Assembly: GCA_007115705.1 (NCBI GenBank)
Contig: QXEO01002115.1
Location: 205,591-269,590, forward strand
From: Dactylis glomerata
Lineage: Eukaryota > Streptophyta > Magnoliopsida > Poales > Poaceae
DNA: 64,000 bases
Direction of reading: 5' to 3'
Made by a program: the position numbers and the translations under genes. Of the stretch, positions 49,401 to 58,395 are shown one piece after another. How positions within the stretch are numbered: position 1 is the stretch's first letter; the number at the start of each line of letters is the position of its first letter. The notes below the pieces were generated by a model, which had not been told where the DNA came from, did not search any database, and worked only from the letters and a program-made list of their open reading frames with translations.

Positions 49401-52400
49401 TGAGGCCACTTCGACCACAATCTCTGACTGAAGCATTTTGGCTGGCAAAGGACATGGAGCACAATAACCCACCAAAGCGGGCATTCCAAGCACCTTATGT
49501 CCCTCCCTTCCAACGGTTAGCTCAACTCCCTGCTCCTCCACCAGTCCGGGCTCTTCCTGCACCTCAAGTCCCTCCTAAATTGGAATATCCCCCACACACT
49601 GCCCCAGCTCAGCAGCTCATTCGCAAACCTGGTGAGTGTTGGCGTTGTGGAGATAAATGGTTTCACGGTCACAAATGTGCCAAAATTCCAACTATACACC
49701 TTCTCCAGGGCAGCACCTCTGAATCAGCAGAGGAAGAGGAAGTTACAGCAGAACAGCAACAAGAAATGGAAGACCAGCTATTGCAACAGGAACCTCAACT
49801 CATGGCTATTACTGATCAAGCTCTGAATGCTACTTTACCCACCTCTACACCTTGTGTGTTCATCACCATTGGCGGCAAGAGAACAGTGGCGTTGCTAGAC
49901 TTTGGGAGCACATCAACATTTATTGATCAAAAGTTTGCCCTCAAAACAACTTGCCATCTCTTACAAGCTCCACTCAAAGAAGTTCAAGTGGCTGGTGGTG
50001 GCACATTGAACTCAGTTTCTTACATCCCTGACTGTGACTTTTCCATCGGAACACACCAATTTTCACACTCGAGTCCTCAATTTGCCAGGCCATGATGTGG
50101 TGTTAGGGTGTGATTGGATGCAACAGTTCAGCCCAGTGTCCTTCCATTTTCAGAAGCATGAATTTCATATGTTGCCTACTTGTCCACCTTCTTCGGACAG
50201 TATTCCCATTGATGCAGTACAGTTATGCAAATTGCTTGACAAGGGCGCCACTGGCTATGTCATCCAGCTCTACTCCCTGGAATTATCTGACAGTGAAAAC
50301 ACTGAACTTAACGCTGATATCGAAGCATTGTTGCAACAATTTGGAGATGTATTTGCTAAACCAACAGAACTTCCTCCCTCCCGTGATTGTGATCACAGAA
50401 TTCCTCTGGTTGACAATGCAACACCTCCACAAGTGCGCCCCTATCGCATTCCCCACAAGCAAAAAGATGAGTTAGAGAAACAAATCAGACACTTGCTTGA
50501 ATCCAAAATGATCCGGCCAAGTCACAGTCCTTATGCTTCCCCAGTGATTCTTGTGAAGAAAAAAGACATCACCTGGAGGCTGTGCATTGATTTTCAGCGT
50601 CTCAATGCCCTGACCATCAAGGATAAATTTCCTGTGCCAGTAATCGAAGATTTACTGGACGAGTTGCATGGAGCTAAAAAAAATTCCAAATTGGATTTGC
50701 GTTCGGGTTATCATCAGATTCGTATGCACAAAGAGGACATTCATAAAACTGCTTTCAAAACATATTTCGGTCACTTCAAATATGTGGTGATGCCTTTTGG
50801 TCTATCCAATGCCCCGGCAACTTTCCAAGCCCTCATGAATGACATTTTCAAAGATTACTTGAGGAAATTCATCCTTGTGTTCTTCGATGATATCTTAATC
50901 TACAGCAAAGATCAACAAGACCATCTTCAGCATCTCGGCATCGCATTATCTATTCTCCAGCAATATCAACTCGCTGCGAAGCGCAGCAAATGTGTCTTTG
51001 GGGTCAACCATGTCGAGTATCTGGGGCATGTCATCTCGGCGCAAGGTGTTTCGACAGACCCATCCAAGGTAACTGCTATTGCTGAATGGGAAACACCCAC
51101 CTCTGTCACTCAATTGCGAAGTTTTCTAGGGCTTGCGGGCTATTATCGCCGATTCATCAAAAAAAATGGTCTTATCTACCGCCCTCTTCATGATTTGCTC
51201 AAAAAAGGGGGTTTCTCTTGGACGCCTGTCCACGATTCTGCTTTCCACACCTTGCAGCAAGCTTTGATCCATGCTCCTGTCTTGGCTCTTCCGAATTTCG
51301 CTGAAGCATTTACCCTGGAAACGGATGCTTCTGGCTCGGGTATCGGTGCGGTGATCATGCAGCAGGGACGCCCTATCGCTTATTTCAGCGCAGCCCTCTG
51401 TCCAAAAAACGCAGCAATGTCCACATATGAGAAAGAGGCTCTGGCCATCATTGAAGCTCTTAAACGCTGGCGTCATTACTTTCTGGGCAATAAACTGATT
51501 ATCAAGACCGATCAACAATCGCTCAAATACATCACCGAGCAGCGAGTGGCGGAAGGAATCCAACATAAACTGATGCTCAAACTCTTGGAATTCAATTTCA
51601 CAATTGAATACAAGAAAGGACAGGACAACAAGGTCGCTGACGCTCTGTCACGCCAATTTTGCAAAAAATTTGCAATCTCGGCTGCTACGCCGACATGGAT
51701 CAAAGAAATCTCGGACAGCTACACGAATGCAGCCAAATCCGCAGCTTACATTCTTAATTGTAGCTCCTGCAGCTGACTCCCCTTACTCTCTGCAGGCTGG
51801 CGTTCTGCGATATCATGGTCAGATTGTCGTGGGAAACAACACAACCCTTCGTCACAATTTATTTCTAGCTCTACACTCTTGAGCAGTGGGTGGCCATTCT
51901 GGAACTCGTGCAACCTTGCACAGAATTAAGAAGATATTCTTCTGGCCAGGCATGAAAAAGGATGTCGAGACTTGGGTGTCCCAATGCCCTGTTTGCCAGC
52001 GTTCTAAACATGAACACTACCATTACCCTGGATTACTTGATCCTCTGCCAGTGCCTGATATGGCTTGGACACACATCTCCATGGATTTTGTCGAGGGCCT
52101 GCCCAAATCTCAGGGTAAAGACGTCATCATGGTAATTGTGGATCGCTTCACCAAGTACGCACACTTTGTGCCCTTATCTCACCCGTACTCCGTGGAAACA
52201 GTGGCTCAGGCTTTCGTCGACCATGTGGTGAAACTTCACGGTCCACCTCTGTGCATTGTGTCGGATCGCGATCGCATCTTCACGAGTGCAATGTGGAAAA
52301 GTATCTTCAAAAGCTTGAAAGTTCAGTTACGTTTCAGCTCCTCCTACCACCCGCAATCTGATGGCCAAACAGAACGAGTTAATCAGTGCCTCGAGACGTA

Positions 52401-55400
52401 CCTCCGTTGCATGACTTTTGCTGAACCAAAGAAATCGCTGTCTTGGCTCTCCCTTGCAGAATTTTGGTATAACACCTGTTTTCACACCTCTCTGCAACTC
52501 ACACCCTTTCAGGCACTCTATGGATTTCCCCCTCCGCTGATAAGTGAACTCTCAGTTCCTGGTCCTGATGATGTGAATGCAGCTGCCTTTCTGGAGACCA
52601 AACAGAGAATGATTGATCAGCTCAAACAAAACCTGCATAAGGCCCAGGCTCGCATGAAAAAGTTTGCAGATCTTCAGCGTTCAAAACGCACATTCTCGGT
52701 GGGAGACAAAGTTTACCTGAAAATGGAACCTTACCGCCTGGCTGCTTTCGGTTTTCGTGGCTCCATCAAGTTACACAGTAAGTACTATGGACCGTTCTTG
52801 ATTACTCAACGAGTGGGCAACAGGGCCTATCGTCTTCAGCTACCTCCAGGGGTGCTCATTCATCCTGTCTTCCATGTGAGCCAACTTAAAATGCACATTG
52901 GCGACAAAGCGGTGCCAAGTCCAGACCTTCCATTACTCCTGCCTGACGGCACGATCAAAACTGGCCCGGACATGGTCCTTCAGGTACGACAAATCCCTCG
53001 TAACAATGCTCCTGTGGTACAATGGCTTGTGCAGTGGCAAAACTTATCGCCTGAAGAAGCAACCTGGGAAGACGCTGATTCCATCAAGCATGCATTTCCG
53101 GAGTTCTTCAAGACAACGGTCCAAGCCTGGATGAATCCATCCGTAACAACTTGAGGACAAGTCGTTGCTTAGGGGGAGGCAATGTCAGGCCCAGTACCTG
53201 ACGATACTCAAGATTACTCCAGATCCCACGGTGGACAACGCTCGGGGCGTCTACCCCTCGCTATCTACTGTTATCGTAATTGTCTGGTTGTTACCGTACT
53301 TAATTACCGTGGCTGTGTCCACTACCTATAAAAAGGCTGGGTTGTAGCCAAGGATCGTTATCGTGAATCATTATTGCTAAATGCAAAACAATATAGATAA
53401 TACAATAGAGTCTGTGCTCTCGTTTCTTGTCGTCGTCCCTTTCTTCCTCTCCAAGTTCCGATCGGAACTCCTGTAGATCCTAGTTAGGGCTTGACAATTA
53501 CACTTTGTCTATGATGTATAGACTCAAGGCCTCTATAGATGCCATGGCAAGACCAAGATGGCATGGGGGCACGGTGCTTATCGAGGATATGAGAGAAATG
53601 ATATTTTAGTTGACAAAAGATAATTTTTGGCTTGCTGTTTACATGTGTGGCAAAAAAAATAAGTAGGCCGTAGCAACGCACGGGTATTCAGCTAGTGTAA
53701 CCTACTATACTTATCTTTGATGGGCTAAGAGATGAGATCTACACCTCCAACAGTGCATGTGAATATATTCATCTAAGTAGATCAAAATTTGGAAACATCT
53801 CATAGCTCTTCTCACCTGATTGGCTGCCACTGCTTTCAAAAACTCCTCTCTCATTTTGAATGCAGGTAATTTTTCCCTGAAAGACTGCACTGATCTAGCA
53901 CTTGGTGTCATCTGAAACGAAACATAGATGGTACGACTTCAGGAATGGAAAGGGGGGAGGTGATGCTGAATGTTTGACATTGATGGGGTTTGAACAACAG
54001 GACAATCACTGGCATTACCTTTTTCGAATTCTGCAGATCCCTAAGATGAGAACTTAGCTTTTGTTTATCAATATCCGTTGTGAATCCAGCTACTGAAGAC
54101 GATGTGCTAGGCAAAGATTGTCTTGTTGAGGCAGTGGATGTGCTAGCGGAACCATTGTTATTCAACTGTGCCCTGAACAAAAGGTTTTCCACCCGTCTCT
54201 CTGTTTCGTTGGACATCTTAATCTGCCCAAAGATCAAACATAAGTATATCAGCAAACAAAATTACACCTATAATGATATACACTATCTAAATAGCACCTC
54301 ATTTTGCGATGATCCATGCCTCTCATCAAGATCTGCTCGGTAATCAGGTAGTGGCACTTTGCTGAAAACGAGCGTCTTTCCTTTGTTATATGCATTGCTA
54401 TCTTCCCCACCAGGATAAAACACAAGACAGGGAAAGTATAGTCCATCAGATAACAGGAGACATCAAATGATCAACATGAGAAAGTCAGACAGTCAGTCAT
54501 CTACTGCAGATATACATATGAGTAGACTTAGTTGTATAAGTCATGGTTTTTAAGGCGTCCGTAAGGCGTCGCCTAGGCGTCAAAGCGCCCTCCCTCCTCT
54601 TTGGAAAAACAGCCGCTTTGGGCGCCTAAAGCGTCCGCTTAGGCGTCGCCTAGGCGTCAAAGCGCCCCTGTTTCGCCTTAGGACGCCTTACCGCTTTAAA
54701 AACCATGGTATAAGTAATTCTCGAAACATTGATGAACTGATGGCAGGGAGATGTAGCATCTATTCGGTGGAAGTTAAGCATGGTGGCAATGCGAGAATAA
54801 GGGCCAGAATAGGTGTGCATCCTTACAAGTAAAGGCCCTGCCTCTGAGCCATTTGTGCAAGTGTATTCTGCCCATCGCGTCCGAAATTCTTCTTGACCAC
54901 TAACTCCTGCTGCGACCCTTCTCTCAATTGTCCAATCTTATTCCACCACTCATTCTCGTCGACCTTCTCCACCTGAAACGGCAAACATTCATTAAGGAGC
55001 ATAAATATTAAAGAATTAACTTTAAACAAGTGTCATAAAATCCTAGAATTTTTAAAAAATAAGGTATTCAGTAAAGGCTCATAGGACTACACCTTGTTTA
55101 ACTATACGATTTGGATGGGGAGTAAAATGGTTGAAACAGTTACCAACAGCACATTTGGACAAAACGAACATCCCAGGATATGCGATCAAGATGTGTTGTA
55201 TGCAGTCTAGCTAGTTATTGTTTGAACCTCCTGAAGAGTAACACATCAACAGCTAACTCCGTTGCGGGACCATTGCAGTAATGTAGACTTTCACTCGATT
55301 GTCATGGACTCATGGTAACAAATTAGCAATGAACTTGTCAGCTAGTCTGTGCACCTAGTTGGACGTTAGCTAGAGCCTACAGGGTTCCAAGCTTCGTACA

Positions 55401-55801
55401 GAGAACGAAACGCTCTGGAGCATAAATTACAGCAGTGGAGCCATCGACGCGTCACGAAACATCATCCAGCCACGTCGACACGCGGGAGTAGAGTAGAGCC
55501 TCACCTCGCCGGCCATCTGCCGCAGCCGCTCGGCGCGCCACTGCGGGTCCCACCACCTCTGCTCACCTCGGCCCCCGCCGCCTCCACCACGGCCTCCCCT
55601 GCCTCCTCCGCCGCGCCCGCGCCCGCGACCGCGCTGGGAGTTGGTGCCACCGCCACCGCCGCGCCCGCCGCGGTACATGTTGGGAGCAGCTGCTACGGTC
55701 GTGAGCGGCCTTAGGGTTCTGGGGGTGGTGGTGGTGGCCGCGAAGGGGAAGCCGCTGCGGAAGAGGAGACTGCCGCGGCAAGCGGAGGAGTGGAGGAGCA
55801 T
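34437..55801 (-). CDS. DEAH-box RNA helicase, DExH1/DHX36 type, 16 exons
   Basis: The minus-strand exons are 55801(or 55678)-55505, 54972-54827, 54397-54298, 54222-54019, 53911-53816, 43707-43432, 40380-40177, 40086-39934, 39683-39591, 38363-38149, 37493-37334, 37243-36970, 36871-36679, 35999-35813, 35369-35001 and 34568-34437 (TAG). All junctions are GT-AG and the frame is unbroken: 991 residues from the ATG at 55678, 1,032 from 55801. Numbered from 55678: Gly/Arg-rich N-terminus, WWDPQWRAERLR, motif I GETGCGKTT (246-254), DEIH (347-350), SAT (379-381), motif V TNIAESSITID, motif VI QRRGRAGR (607-614), then HA2 and OB-fold regions. This family unwinds RNA, and DHX36 prefers G-quadruplexes. 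Exon content and length match Arabidopsis DExH1 as I know it. The 10.1 kb intron 5 and several others hold transposons, but no exon is damaged. Donors of introns 3 (GTGCTA) and 14 (GTTTTA) are weak. Confidence 0.93.
35586..35675. mobile_element. Stowaway-type MITE, 90 bp, in helicase intron 14
   Basis: Ends CTCCCTCTGTCGCTT and (reverse) CTCCCTCCGTCCCTT, with TA on both sides (35584-35585 and 35676-35677). Confidence 0.85.
36180..36404. mobile_element. Stowaway-type MITE with its right end replaced by poly-G, intron 13
   Basis: The left end CTCCCTCTGTATCAC follows TA. The right side CACTTATTTTGGGACA is typical of Stowaway, but where GGAGGGAG is expected there is a run of 18 G (36387-36404), followed by TA. 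Confidence 0.7.
38690..39155. mobile_element. Stowaway-type MITE interrupted by another element, intron 9
   Basis: The left arm CTCCCTCTATCCCATAATAT (after TA) and the right arm ending TCTTATATTACGGAG (before TA) pair as Stowaway termini, but the right end has lost its last bases. The middle is occupied by the foldback element at 38740-39077. Confidence 0.65.
38740..39077. mobile_element. Foldback element with minisatellite core, nested in MITE
   Basis: Ends are inverted: GCACCATGGTGCCTGGGCAC and, reverse from the right, GCACCATGGTGCCCAGGTAC, each running on to CATACCC. Each arm is itself palindromic (GCACCATGGTGC). The core has degenerate repeats of 9-13 bp (GGGTATGTATA, ACTTAGGTAT). No target duplication was resolved, so the superfamily is open. 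Confidence 0.6.
40314..40528 (-). repeat. Tandem copy of helicase exon 7 start
   Basis: Segment 40314-40417 (the 5' part of exon 7, its acceptor and adjoining intron) is repeated at 40424-40528. The second copy encodes the same start, VQE-DLAGVTHLLVDE, but has an extra base in the DEIH region that shifts the frame. It lies in intron 6, upstream of the true exon. Confidence 0.9.
40868..41890. mobile_element. Probable inverted-repeat transposon in helicase intron 6
   Basis: The left block TGATCCCCTGCTCCTGGACA (40950) and the right block around 41742-41806 are inverted copies: reversed, the right reads ATGATCCGCTGCTCCTGGAC. Both continue to GTGNTCCRGTCC and possibly to ATTGTGTGC. Arms appear to be 100 bp or more. 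The interior is unknown and no target duplication was found. Confidence 0.5.
42259..42651. mobile_element. Stowaway/mariner-type element, 393 bp, in helicase intron 6
   Basis: Ends CTCCCTCCATCCCGGTTTAC and (reverse) CTCCCTCCATCCAGGTTTAC are inverted. TA follows the right end; the left flank is TG, suggesting a mutated TA. Confidence 0.8.
43011..43366. repeat. 152-bp direct duplication near exon 6 donor
   Basis: 43011-43162 and 43215-43366 differ at about one position (AGGCAAAACAAC against AGGCAACACAAC), separated by a 52-bp partial repeat of the same unit's TATTTTT-ACCACGTTAAG end. It is a recent duplication, 65 bp inside intron 6 from the exon 6 boundary. Confidence 0.92.
44010..45920 (-). 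mobile_element. Old LTR-type relic (uncertain) in helicase intron 5
   Basis: Two regions, 44040-44290 and 45620-45900, are similar in direct orientation. Landmarks are GGTACAGCTCT, CCATGGTG, TTAGRTCTTTGCTA, GGTACAYRGTA and CATTTATCTTCCTA. They could be decayed LTRs. Between them the minus strand has a coiled-coil-like frame (45559-45293) and a piece with WYQVELLMAHL (45270-44953) that might be gag remnants, but this is not certain. Confidence 0.4.
45221..45364 (-). mobile_element. 114-bp LINE tail with 15-bp target duplication
   Basis: AGTTTGGAACAGCTT occurs at 45221-45235 and 45350-45364. The 114 bp between, read on the minus strand, end in CTTTTGCTTTTTCTAAAAAA, a poly-A tail. This is a 5'-truncated non-LTR retroposon inserted into the older relic. 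Confidence 0.85.
45930..47686. other. Helicase intron 5 spacer, no gene supported
   Basis: GC-rich 46000-46760, with a long minus-strand open frame (47035-46184) that matches nothing I know and lies within an intron. The rest is AT-rich. Confidence 0.4.
47692..48005 (+). repeat. 5' LTR of the gypsy element
   Basis: 314 bp, TG...CA ends inside TGTCA/TGACA. It contains a TATA-like CTATAAAAAGGCTGG near 47835. It differs from the 3' LTR at CCCATGG/CCCACGG and GTGGTTG/GTGGCTG. Confidence 0.95.
48009..48019 (+). promoter_or_regulatory. Primer-binding site
   Basis: TGGTATCAGAG, three bases after the 5' LTR, complementary to the 3' end of initiator tRNA-Met, used to prime minus-strand DNA synthesis. 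Confidence 0.85.
48396..50095 (+). pseudogene. Gypsy gag-protease, broken
   Basis: The gag ATG is at 48396. The N-terminal coiled coil is followed by a frame change near 48860-48880, the retrotransposon gag domain (DFPKFEGGNPVEWIRQCEKC), a TAG stop at 49229-49231, and a CCHC zinc knuckle (CWRCGDKWFHGHKC) near 49637. The protease signature near 49895 reads LLDFGST where the catalytic motif is D-S/T-G, so the Ser/Thr position is Phe (codon 49901-49903). The frame changes again at a run of four T (50060-50063). The gag-pol precursor could not be made intact from this copy. Confidence 0.88.
50034..53154 (+). pseudogene. Gypsy pol (RT, RNase H, integrase, chromodomain), broken
   Basis: The first part (to 51776) has reverse transcriptase with KLDLRSGYHQIRM and the active site VFFDDILIYS, then RNase H (TLETDASGSGIGAVI). 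A frame change near 51740-51770 and a TGA at 51880-51882 separate it from integrase (51886-53154), which has the H-H-C-C zinc finger (HSGTRATLHRIKK to CPVCQRSK), the catalytic core (MDFVEGLP, IVSDRDRIF, SDGQTERVNQ) and a C-terminal chromodomain (WLVQWQNLSPEEATWEDAD). Each domain is well kept, but the polyprotein is split. Confidence 0.9.
53171..53182 (+). promoter_or_regulatory. Polypurine tract
   Basis: AGGGGGAGGCAA directly before the 3' LTR, the primer site for plus-strand synthesis. Confidence 0.85.
53183..53496 (+). repeat. 3' LTR of the gypsy element
   Basis: 314 bp, identical to the 5' LTR except for two transitions, followed by the ATTAC duplication. Confidence 0.95.
53668..53695 (+). 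mobile_element. Helitron 3' end in helicase intron 5
   Basis: CCGTAGCAACGCACGG (stem CCGT/ACGG) followed by CTAG and T, in the manner of grass Helitrons. It is 120 bp from exon 5. The 5' end was not found; the gypsy element may be inserted within this Helitron. Confidence 0.55.
54542..54707. mobile_element. hAT-type MITE, 166 bp, in helicase intron 2
   Basis: Ends CATGGTTTTTAAGGCG and (reverse) CATGGTTTTTAAAGCG are inverted. GTATAAGT flanks both sides (54534-54541 and 54708-54715), an 8-bp duplication as for hAT elements. An internal unit GCGTCGCCTAGGCGTCAAAG occurs twice. Confidence 0.88.
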
Positions 55802-56326
55802 CTGGGCCGGGGAGTGGACATGCGGGGCGCTCAGTTTCCAGGTGCGAGTGCTGGACCTTTCGGAAGAGGAGTGTTTAATTGGGTAGATGGGCTTGGTTCT
55901 GGGCTGAGATTCGTGTGGGCCAAATTCTGGATTATTGGTCCAGCATGCCATAGGTGACTTTCTTTTGCTGTTTTTGGATGCGCAGGAACCAAGATGGAAA
56001 TAAAAGGGCCTACAATTCCAATTCTATTGTTTGGTTGTGCATGGTATTTGTGAAATGTAGGCTACTGTCCACATGAGTCGATTTTGCAGTCTGGTAACCT
56101 CAATCATAGGTAAGAGTTCTTCAAAATTTATATGAAATTTCTTCGATCCAAAGAGGCCCTATAGGTTGTATTTGGCACATTCCACATTTTTTGTTGAATA
56201 ATATCATCTTTTAATTATTTGACACACTCTTGGTTGACACACTTCAAGGACTGCTACCTAAATATACAGATCTGCGATGTCTAAAAACATGTAAAACATT
56301 ATATATAAATATACATAGTTAACAAA
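55802..56326. other. Helicase promoter side and spacer
   Basis: The first part is the 5' flank and probable 5' untranslated region of the helicase gene. The frame stays open upstream to 55951 but that extension is not protein-like. The remainder is AT-rich. Confidence 0.5.
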
Positions 56327-57393
56327 GTTGTTAGCATAAAACCGTGATATTTGCGGCTAAATTGCGGAAAACCACGACTTTACGTTTTAATTGCAAAAAA
56401 CCACGACTTTTCGGGTAATTATTCGCAATATGCACAGATTCAGGATTGATCTCGAATTAACAGGGAAACTGACAAGTGGGACCCTCCTGTCAGTGCTGAC
56501 GTGGCAAAAAATAAAGTTATCTGTTGAGTTGGACAGGGGCCCCACACGTCAGTCCAATTAAAAATCTTAAAATAATAATAATAATAAGGGCGGCTTCTTC
56601 TTGGAGCTCCTTCGTTCCTGGCCGGCCACCGCGTCGGTGGAGGAGGCCTCCTTCCTCGCCGGCCACTCTGTCTCGAGCTCGCCCGCCTCCCCCCCTGCCC
56701 GCTCGCCCGCCTCCCCCCTACCCTGAGCTCGCCGCCGGCGCGGCCGATGGGCTGGTCCGCACCAACGCCGATGAGGCGACCAGAGAGGAGGAGCAGACGA
56801 GGCGGCGCAGGAGCTCGACGAGTAGAGAGCGGCGCAGGAGCTCGACGAGTAGAGAGCGGCGCAGGAGCTTGACGAGGACTCCGGCGGCGGCGGCCTCCTG
56901 TCATCGGCGATGACCTGGCTGTAGGGATGGGGGCCACGGCGACCACGACGTGTTCGGTGTTCCAGGGGCGGAGGTCCTTGTCGAGGGCATGGCCGGCGGC
57001 GGGGCATGACCTCGCAAGGGCATGGCCTCCTGGATCTTGCCCGCGCCTGGCCTCACGAGGGCATGGCCGGTGACAGGGGCCTCCAGGAAGAAGACACCCT
57101 TTTTTGGCTGGCGGCAGAGGCCCCCACGACTTTTTTATTTTTTATTATTTTTAAGATTTTTAACTGGACTGACGTGTGGGGCCTATGTCCAACTCAACAA
57201 ATAACTTTATTTTTTGCCACATCAGCACTAACAGGAGGGTCCCACCTGTCAGTTTCCTGTCAATTCGAGATCAATCCCGAATCTGTGCACATTGCGAATA
57301 ATTACCCGAAAAGTCATGGTTTTTTGCGATTGAAACATAAAGTCGTGGTTTTCCGCAATTTAGCCGCAAATGTCGCGGTTTTATGCTAACAAC
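56327..57393. mobile_element. Long inverted-repeat (foldback) element, 1.07 kb
   Basis: Left GTTGTTAGCATAAAACCGTG and right (reverse) GTTGTTAGCATAAAACCGCG begin arms of about 230-250 bp that match closely (for example GCGGAAAACCACGACTTT and AAGTTATTTGTTGAGTTGGAC in both). The interior, 56590-57120, is GC-rich and coding-like. No clear target duplication: 9-bp flanks do not match. MULE-type is the best guess because of the long arms. Confidence 0.7.
56803..56876 (+). repeat. 27-bp minisatellite inside the foldback element
   Basis: Units at 56803-56829 and 56830-56856 are near-identical and a third is partial to 56876. In one frame each encodes RRRSSTSRE. Confidence 0.9.
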
Positions 57394-57979
57394 TCTAGTT
57401 AGTATGGTAATTGTTTGTCGCTAGCTATTGTGGTAACAAAATATGGTAACTGACACGATAAAAAAAGGAAACATAACAAAATAGGATCTAGTTTTGAAAC
57501 CCTCGTTGTGGTGGTAATAACCAAACAATGTCGTGAAATTTATTTTATTAGAATCTTTGCTTAAAATACAAATTCTGCGGTATAATTTATGACATATAAG
57601 ACAAATTTTATTGGTTAAATTAATAATCAAACGTAAACATGTAATACGCCATATATATGTGGACAGAGGGACAGAGGGAGTATGTCTATCATAAAAAAGA
57701 TAGTATTAACAATTAAGTTGTGATTTCTTGGTTGGCGACCATTTAAAAAGGAAAATTTGATCATAAAGTGTTTCAACGCGATATAGTAGTATATATCAGT
57801 AGGTAAGCACTCAGTCATTATGCATTGATCACCAATACCATAAATTACATGATTTTCGTTGTGCAGAAGACCACAAACTTAGGAGCTATTCTTTCTTGGC
57901 TAAACAAGTGGAACGCTCCATCCAACTTGGTTATGTCATGCACTGAGACAATCCTTCACGAGTATCACATTTCACGAAA
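57394..57979. other. AT-rich spacer
   Basis: No gene. A Stowaway-like right end (GGGACAGAGGGAGTA, near 57667) lacks a partner. Confidence 0.4.
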
Positions 57980-58395
57980 CTTAAAATGTGGGATATAAAT
58001 TTTTCAAACCACTATGCAATAGAGAGGCGGAGACGGCAGCGCACCTCATATTCAAGAATAGATACTCTCTATGAATTTGGAATGGACTCAAGGAGTGGGT
58101 CAAGCTTGTCGACTTCGATACCAACCTTTGGACTAACTTCAGCACACTCGACGAGTGACTCGACGAGTGGTGGTGCACCATCTCAGGAGCCAATGGGAGG
58201 CGAAGAAAGGGGCTCACTTCCTTGCTAATTCTTACTACTCGGGAGATTTGGAATGAGAGGAATGCAAGAGTTTTTAGAAACATTGGTTCCATGCCATGCC
58301 AATTAGAGTAATTTTGATAATCTTTATTATTGGTTTGCAGTTGGTGAAGGCACTTTGCCTCTACCCGATTTTATCCCTCATAAAAAAATAAGACA
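57980..58395 (+). pseudogene. LINE 3' fragment, degenerate
   Basis: Pieces of the plant LINE ORF2 C-terminus are visible (ETAAHLIFKN-like near 58033, then REIWNERNARVFRN near 58240-58280) with stops and frame changes between. It ends in a short A-rich tail (CATAAAAAAATAAG). A related tail motif (TTGGTGAAGGCACTTT) appears again near 61290. Confidence 0.7.

Larger units (their letters stand above)
47692..53496 (+). mobile_element. Ty3-gypsy chromovirus, young but coding-defective, in intron 5
   Basis: It is a complete element of 5,805 bp: 314-bp LTRs beginning TGTCAGGCCC and ending TTGACA, target duplication ATTAC (47687-47691 and 53497-53501), primer-binding site TGGTATCAGAG at 48009 (initiator Met-tRNA type), and a polypurine tract before the 3' LTR. 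Order is gag, protease, RT, RNase H, integrase, chromodomain. Short LTRs and small size suggest a Reina-like chromovirus (inference). The two LTRs differ at two sites in 314. It is opposite in orientation to the helicase gene. Confidence 0.95.
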
